DNA from: Peptococcaceae bacterium
GTDB taxonomy: Bacteria; Bacillota; Peptococcia; Peptococcales; Peptococcaceae
Direction: 5' to 3'
Assembly: GCA_017383785.1 (NCBI GenBank)
Contig: JAFNVD010000202.1
Span: 1-9,323 of the forward strand
Length of the DNA stretch: 9,323 nucleotides
Of this stretch, positions 5,151-9,323 are shown one piece after another. The translations under genes were made by a program, and so were the position numbers. Under the pieces are notes generated by a model. The model was not told the DNA's origin and did not search any database. It saw nothing but the letters and a program-made list of their open reading frames with translations. The first letter of the stretch is position 1; each line of letters opens with the position of its first letter.

Positions 5151-7931
5151 GTGGAAAAAGTAGATTATGGTAAAACATTGAATTTGCCACAGACTGAGTT
5201 TCCGATGCGTGGTAATCTGCCAAAAAAAGAACCGGAAACAATTGCATTCTGGGATGAAAATGATATTTATGGCAAAGTAGCAGCAAAAAATGAAGGGAAA
5301 CCAAAATACATTTTGCATGATGGCCCTCCATATGCCAATGGGGATATTCATTTAGGTCATGCATTGAATAAAGTGTTAAAAGATATCATTATCAAACATC
5401 GCAGCATGAATGGTTTTGATGCTCCATATGTACCTGGCTGGGATACCCACGGTCTGCCAATCGAACTGAAAGCAATTAAAGCGTTGGGTCTGGATCATCA
5501 TGGTGTAGATAAAGTGGCATTCCGTCAGGCGTGCGCAGGCTTTGCTCTTGATGCGGTAGAAAACCAGAAAAAACAGTTCCGTCGTTTGGGTGTACGCGGT
5601 GACTGGGATCATCCATATGTAACACTGGATCCAAAATTTGAAGCAGAACAGATTGGTGTATTTGGTGATATGGCGAAAAAAGGCTATATTTACAAAGGTC
5701 TGAAGCCTGTACACTGGTGTCCTGATTGCGAAACTGCATTAGCGGAAGCAGAAATTGAATATGCAGAGAAAAAATCTCCATCTATCTATGTAAAATTCCC
5801 TGTAAAAGATGCAAAAGGTTTATTTGACGTAGCAAACGCATATGTTGTAATTTGGACAACTACTCCATGGACATTGCCGGGCAACGTGGCTATTTCCATT
5901 CATCCGGAATATGATTACCAGTTGGTACAGTTTGGCGATGACAAATATATCATTGCAAAAGAAATGCTGAGTAACGTAATTGCAGATTGCGGTTTAGCAG
6001 AAGATTATCAGGTACTGGGTCAGTGGAAAGGTCTGGAACTGGAACGTATGACTTGCCAGCACCCATTCCTGGATCGTGAATCTTTGGTAATCGTAGGCGA
6101 ACACGTTACATTGGAAGCGGGTAGTGGTTGCGTTCATACTGCTCCGGGTCATGGTGCGGATGACTTTATTGTAGCAAAAAAATATGACCTGCCTGTAATT
6201 TCTCCAATCGATAATCAAGGGAAACTGACAGCTGCGGCTGGCCAGTTCGCAGGGTTAGAAACCAATGATGCAAACAAAGCAATTGGGCAGTGGTTAGATG
6301 AAAATGGCTATTTGCTGAAACTGAAATTCATCAAACATCAGTATCCACATTGCTGGAGATGTAAAAACCCAACCCTGTTCCGTGCAACTGAACAGTGGTT
6401 TGCATCTGTTGATGGGTTCCGTCAGAATGCATTAGACGAAATTGATAAAGTAAAATTCTTCCCATCTTGGGGTCATGATCGTATTTACAACATGGTTGCA
6501 GAACGTGGTGACTGGTGTATTTCTCGTCAGAGAACATGGGGGGTACCAATTCCAATTTTCTATTGCGAAGCTTGTAATGAGCCAATCGTAAATGACGACA
6601 CTATCGCAAAACTGCAAACACTGGTACGCGAACATGGTACCGACATTTGGTTTGCAAAAGAAGCAGCAGAATTGATTCCGGAAGGCTTGGTATGTCCAAA
6701 ATGCGGTGATACCCATTTCCGCAAAGAAACTGATATCATGGATGTATGGTTTGACTCCGGTTCTAGCCACAAAGGGGTACTGAAAGTACGTGATGAACTG
6801 GTAACGCCTGCTGATTTATATCTGGAAGGTTCTGACCAGCATCGTGGCTGGTTCAACTCCTCTCTGTTAACAAGTGTAGCGGTAGATGGCATTGCACCTT
6901 ATAAAGCTGTATTGACACACGGCTTCCTGGTAGATGAACAGGGTCGTAAAATGAGTAAATCTCTGGGCAACGGTGTTGACCCATTGGATGTAGTAAATGA
7001 CATGGGTGCCGATATTCTGCGTCTGTGGGTATCTTCTGCTGATTATCGTAATGATATTGCAGTGTCTCAGGGAATTCTGAAACAGGTAAGTGAAGCATAT
7101 CGTAAAATGCGTAATACCTTCCGTTATCTGTTGGGTACCGTAAACGACTTTAACTATAATACAGATAAAGTTGCTTTGGCTGAGATGGAAGAACTGGATC
7201 AGTGGATTGTGATGAAACTGCATAAACTGCTGGATAAAGTAAACAAAGGCTATGAAGATTGCGAATTCCACGTAGTATATCATGCAGTACACAATTTCTG
7301 CAATGTGGATCTGAGTGCATACTATGTAGATATCGTAAAAGATCGTCTGTACTGTGAAGAAGTAGATAGCAAAGCACGTCGTTCTTGCCAGACAGCTCTG
7401 TATGAAATTTTGGTAGCACTGACACAGGTAATGACACCAATTCTGTCCTTCACTACTGAAGAAGTATGGAAATACCTGCCGAAAGAAGATAAAGAACTGA
7501 GTGTACAGCTGAGTGGTTGGCCACAGGTAAATCCGGAAGCTATTAACGACGCACTGGAAGCAAAATGGGATAACATTTTAGCAGTACGCGGCGAAGTAAC
7601 TAAAAAATTAGAAGAAAAACGCGCTGCGAAAGAAATCGGGAAAGCGCTGGATGCACAGGTAATGCTGTATGCAGATGGTGAAGTGTATGAACTGCTGACT
7701 CAGATGGCAGATCAATTGGCAACCATCTTTATCGTATCGCAGGTAAGTGTAAAACCAATGAGCGAAGCTCCTGCTGATGCTTATGTAAGCGAAAGCGTAA
7801 AAGGTTTGGCAGTTGAGATTGCGCAGGCTGCAGGTGCTATTTGTGAACGTTGCTGGATTCATTCCGAAACACTGGATGAAAACGGTTTATGCCCACGTTG
7901 TGCACGTGTTATGGCAACAAAAGCTGAATAA
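5151..7931 (+). CDS. ileS: Isoleucyl-tRNA synthetase (bacterial IleS1 type)
   Basis: IleRS charges tRNA-Ile with isoleucine and hydrolyses mischarged valine. The 926 residues match the bacterial IleS1 length. The class I catalytic signatures are PPYANGDIHLGH (59-70, the HIGH motif) and KMSKS (600-604). The editing domain inserted in the fold shows the Thr-rich WTTTPWTLPGN (235-245) and GCVHTAPGHGADDF (326-339). GWDTHGLPIE, RQRTWGVPIP and DVWFDSGSSH are also typical. The C-terminal zinc knuckle has C898-x2-C901 and C914-x2-C917, and a second Cys set (C472, C475, C515, C518) lies in the middle. The start is GTG, with GAGGTGA (5136-5142) 8 bases upstream and no better ATG. Codon use is markedly biased to CTG, CGT, GTA and GAA compared with the genes upstream, as expected for high expression. 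A terminator follows 17 bases after the stop. The C-terminal zinc site and HLGHALNK motif place it in the mupirocin-sensitive class by family knowledge. Confidence 0.98.
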   Translation: MEKVDYGKTLNLPQTEFPMRGNLPKKEPETIAFWDENDIYGKVAAKNEGKPKYILHDGPPYANGDIHLGHALNKVLKDIIIKHRSMNGFDAPYVPGWDTHGLPIELKAIKALGLDHHGVDKVAFRQACAGFALDAVENQKKQFRRLGVRGDWDHPYVTLDPKFEAEQIGVFGDMAKKGYIYKGLKPVHWCPDCETALAEAEIEYAEKKSPSIYVKFPVKDAKGLFDVANAYVVIWTTTPWTLPGNVAISIHPEYDYQLVQFGDDKYIIAKEMLSNVIADCGLAEDYQVLGQWKGLELERMTCQHPFLDRESLVIVGEHVTLEAGSGCVHTAPGHGADDFIVAKKYDLPVISPIDNQGKLTAAAGQFAGLETNDANKAIGQWLDENGYLLKLKFIKHQYPHCWRCKNPTLFRATEQWFASVDGFRQNALDEIDKVKFFPSWGHDRIYNMVAERGDWCISRQRTWGVPIPIFYCEACNEPIVNDDTIAKLQTLVREHGTDIWFAKEAAELIPEGLVCPKCGDTHFRKETDIMDVWFDSGSSHKGVLKVRDELVTPADLYLEGSDQHRGWFNSSLLTSVAVDGIAPYKAVLTHGFLVDEQGRKMSKSLGNGVDPLDVVNDMGADILRLWVSSADYRNDIAVSQGILKQVSEAYRKMRNTFRYLLGTVNDFNYNTDKVALAEMEELDQWIVMKLHKLLDKVNKGYEDCEFHVVYHAVHNFCNVDLSAYYVDIVKDRLYCEEVDSKARRSCQTALYEILVALTQVMTPILSFTTEEVWKYLPKEDKELSVQLSGWPQVNPEAINDALEAKWDNILAVRGEVTKKLEEKRAAKEIGKALDAQVMLYADGEVYELLTQMADQLATIFIVSQVSVKPMSEAPADAYVSESVKGLAVEIAQAAGAICERCWIHSETLDENGLCPRCARVMATKAE

Positions 7932-7947
7932 TATTGATTTTGTTTTT

Positions 7948-7977
7948 ATCGAGGCGGGAAACTGCCTCGATTTTTTT
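7948..7977 (+). terminator. Intrinsic terminator after ileS
   Basis: ATCGAGGC (7948-7955) pairs perfectly with GCCTCGAT (7964-7971). The stem extends inward by a G-U and a G-C pair to a GAAA tetraloop (7958-7961), giving about ten pairs, and a run of T residues (7971-7977) follows. The opposite strand lacks a T-run, so it acts for the ileS operon only. Confidence 0.92.
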
Positions 7978-7995
7978 AATAATTTTTAGATAGCC

Positions 7996-8025
7996 TTGTA
8001 TAAAAATTAATCCTCAGACCATACT
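7996..8025 (+). promoter_or_regulatory. Putative promoter of the DUF1540 gene
   Basis: TTGTAT (7996-8001) and CATACT (8020-8025) are spaced by 18 bases between the ileS terminator and the DUF1540 gene. Each matches four or more of six consensus positions. Since a strong terminator lies just upstream, some promoter must exist in this gap if the gene is expressed on its own. The start would be near 8032. Confidence 0.45.
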
Positions 8026-8051
8026 AAGGGATGTACCATCAATTTATATTC

Positions 8052-8057
8052 AGGAGG
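8052..8057 (+). promoter_or_regulatory. Ribosome binding site fixing the DUF1540 start
   Basis: A perfect AGGAGG lies 9 bases before the ATG at 8067. An in-frame ATG at 8031 has no such site and would sit at the predicted transcription start, so it is unlikely to be used. Confidence 0.88.
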
Positions 8058-8066
8058 TTGTTTCTT

Positions 8067-8231
8067 ATGAATGGTAATGTAAATCAGGCAATCAAATGTA
8101 CTGTACAGCAGTGTAAACATCATGCAGCAGGTCAGAACTACTGCTCTCTGCGTGAAATTTTAGTAGGTACTCACGAAGGGAATCCTACTGAAAGCCAGTG
8201 CACCGACTGCAAATCTTTTGTACTGAAATAA
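8067..8231 (+). CDS. Small cysteine-rich DUF1540 protein
   Basis: The ATG at 8067 gives 54 residues. The spacing of C11, C16, C26, C45 and C48, with ALIK-type residues before C11, a CSL-x-x-I-x-V motif at 26-33 and a C-TDC-KSF ending (45-51), matches the DUF1540 pattern of one or two short metal-binding-like repeats found in Bacillota. Histidines 18, 19 and 36 may add ligands. There is no signal peptide or membrane segment, so it should be cytoplasmic. The function of DUF1540 is unknown; metal binding is inferred from the Cys/His content. The gene stands alone, with a terminator on each side, a possible own promoter and a perfect ribosome binding site, which suggests independent and perhaps strong or conditional expression. 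It is convergent with the NAD synthase gene. Confidence 0.88.
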   Translation: MNGNVNQAIKCTVQQCKHHAAGQNYCSLREILVGTHEGNPTESQCTDCKSFVLK

Positions 8232-8244
8232 GAAACGATAACAA

Positions 8245-8280
8245 AGAAAACCGCTTTGCGATATTGCAAAGCGGTTTTTT
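8245..8280. terminator. Bidirectional intrinsic terminator between convergent genes
   Basis: AAAACCGCTTTGC (8247-8259) pairs perfectly with GCAAAGCGGTTTT (8266-8278) over 13 pairs around a 6-base loop (GATATT). On the plus strand the T-run 8275-8280 follows. On the minus strand the A-tract at 8247-8250 and flanking A-rich bases give a TTTTCTTTG tail. It lies 13 bases after the DUF1540 stop and 8 bases after the nadE stop, so it can serve both genes. Confidence 0.93.
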
Positions 8281-8288
8281 CATGAACT

Positions 8289-9323
8289 TTATGATAAACT
8301 ATCGATTTCTGCCAGCCACAGTGCAGATACAGCATCGCTTGGCATTTGCCAGCCGCCGCGCGGTGATAACCCCACGGAACCAACGGCAACACCATCCGGC
8401 AGACAGGAGCGTTTAAACTGCTGTGTGAAAAATCTGCGGAAGAAGGTGCGCAGCCAATGCAGAATGGTTGCATCATCATACTGCCCTTTGAATGCCTGTT
8501 GTGCCAAATAATATATTTTTTTCGGAGAATATGCCCAGCGAATGGCATTGTACAGGAAGAAGTCGTGAAGTTCATATGGGCCAACTAGATCTTCTGTTTT
8601 TTGTGCAATTTCTCCGTCATTGGCAGGTAACAGTTCAGGGCTTACCGGAGTATCCAGAATATCTAGCAATACCGTTTTCAGCTGCATAGTGTCTGATGTA
8701 TTGGCAACATGGCGTACAATATGACGTACCAGAGTTTTGGGAATAGAACCGTTAACACCATACATACTCATATGGTCCCCATTGTAAGTAGCCCAGCCCA
8801 GAGCCAGTTCGGACAAATCACCGGTACCAACTACCAGACCGTTTACCTGATTGGCAATATCCATCAGCACTTGTGTACGTTCACGAGCTTGTCCGTTTTC
8901 AAAGGTTACACTATGGTCATTAAAATCGTGACCGATATCTGCAAAATGTGCTTTTACCGTGTTTCCGATATCTACGGTGCGGAAAGTTACTCCAAGTTCT
9001 TGACACAAAATTTCTGCATTAGAGCGAGTACGGCTGGTAGTACCAAAGCAAGGCATGGTAACAGCAACAATATCGGTGCGTGGACGATTCAACAAATCCA
9101 TAGCCTTTGCGGCAACCAACAATGCCAACGTAGAATCCAAACCACCGGAAATACCGATAACAGCAGTGTTTGCGTAAGAGTGTACAATACGTTTTTTCAA
9201 GCCTTCGGCTTGCATTGTCAAAATTAATTCGCACCGTTCTGCCAGCTCTTTTTCATTTGATGGAATAAACGGCATAGAATCGATGTTACGGGTCAGTGTT
9301 GTAGAGGTAGCATCCATATCAAA
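8289..9323 (-). CDS. nadE: Glutamine-dependent NAD+ synthase, C-terminal synthetase part (runs off the right edge)
   Basis: NadE converts nicotinic acid adenine dinucleotide to NAD+ using ATP and ammonia, the last step of NAD synthesis. The frame is open to the window edge (the codons before the ATG at 9317 read Phe-Asp), so the visible 344 residues are an internal and C-terminal part rather than a whole protein. Numbering from that ATG, the PP-loop SGGLDST is at 57-63 (bases 9129-9149). TMPCFGTTS, VTFENGQARERTQ, GTGDLSELALGWATYNGDHMS and GVNGSIPKTLVRH follow. The end with KRSCLPDG and LSPRGGWQMPSDA is characteristic of the large (about 640-680 residue) two-domain enzymes that carry an N-terminal nitrilase-like glutaminase. 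That domain should lie beyond 9323. A free-standing ammonia-dependent NadE is shorter and lacks this tail. The stop is TAA at 8289-8291, directly followed by the shared terminator. Confidence 0.95.
   Translation of the reverse strand, partial: FDMDATSTTLTRNIDSMPFIPSNEKELAERCELILTMQAEGLKKRIVHSYANTAVIGISGGLDSTLALLVAAKAMDLLNRPRTDIVAVTMPCFGTTSRTRSNAEILCQELGVTFRTVDIGNTVKAHFADIGHDFNDHSVTFENGQARERTQVLMDIANQVNGLVVGTGDLSELALGWATYNGDHMSMYGVNGSIPKTLVRHIVRHVANTSDTMQLKTVLLDILDTPVSPELLPANDGEIAQKTEDLVGPYELHDFFLYNAIRWAYSPKKIYYLAQQAFKGQYDDATILHWLRTFFRRFFTQQFKRSCLPDGVAVGSVGLSPRGGWQMPSDAVSALWLAEIDSLS

Noticed and set aside
5151..7931. Many long open frames on the minus strand opposite ileS
   Set aside because: All are antisense to conserved IleRS motifs, have no ribosome binding sites and arise from the biased codon use of ileS.
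8171..8584. Minus-strand open frame spanning the DUF1540 end, the terminator and the nadE tail
   Set aside because: It runs through a strong bidirectional terminator and overlaps two supported genes. There is no sign of family similarity or of a translation start.
8709..9227. Plus-strand open frame of 172 codons opposite the NAD synthase gene
   Set aside because: It is fully antisense to a well-conserved NadE segment, has no ribosome binding site, and its translation shows no recognisable domain. It is a shadow of the real gene.
8289..9317. A complete 342-residue NAD synthase starting at the ATG at 9317
   Set aside because: The frame stays open to the window edge, no ribosome binding site can be seen in the six remaining bases, and the C-terminal tail is of the large glutamine-dependent type. 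It is more likely an internal Met.
1..9323. Search for CRISPR arrays, tRNA or rRNA genes, insertion sequences, attachment sites and toxin-antitoxin or defence genes
   Set aside because: No repeated units, cloverleaf-like segments, transposase motifs or related families were seen. The window is core chromosome.

Overview
The window reads as a chromosomal core region of a moderately AT-rich member of the Bacillota. The gene order yggS-sepF-proC-yggT-ylmH-divIVA-ileS, strong AGGAGG-type ribosome binding sites and the family-level sequence features fit this phylum. An HlyD-like gene at the head of the cluster suggests a clostridial or Negativicutes-type lineage. The exact taxon is inference and cannot be fixed from sequence reading alone.

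Layout. Bases 1-149 (minus) hold the first 49 codons of a LysR-type regulator that runs off the left edge. A 209-base divergent intergenic region (150-358) carries promoter-like elements for both directions. From 359 to 7931 eight plus-strand genes form what looks like one long operon: a membrane-anchored HlyD/membrane-fusion-like protein, YggS (PLP homeostasis), SepF (FtsZ anchor), ProC (proline synthesis), YggT/YlmG (small membrane protein), YlmH (S4 RNA-binding protein), DivIVA (polar/septal scaffold) and IleS (isoleucyl-tRNA synthetase). Gaps inside it are very short (stop/start overlaps at sepF-proC and proC-yggT), except for 67 and 77 bases before divIVA and ileS, where secondary promoters are possible. 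A GAAA-capped intrinsic terminator follows ileS. Next is a small single-gene unit (8067-8231) for a cysteine-rich DUF1540 protein. A strong hairpin that can terminate in both directions separates it from the convergent gene for the C-terminal (synthetase) half of glutamine-dependent NAD+ synthase, which runs off the right edge.

How the genes work together. SepF and DivIVA both act at the membrane during division, and YggT and YlmH are their usual neighbours. YggS, ProC and IleS are housekeeping metabolic or translation genes co-transcribed with them, as in other Bacillota. I see no mobile element, CRISPR array, tRNA, rRNA, riboswitch or defence module, and no convincing new system. The least understood parts are the HlyD-like protein, which has no transporter partner here and no hairpin domain, and the DUF1540 gene.
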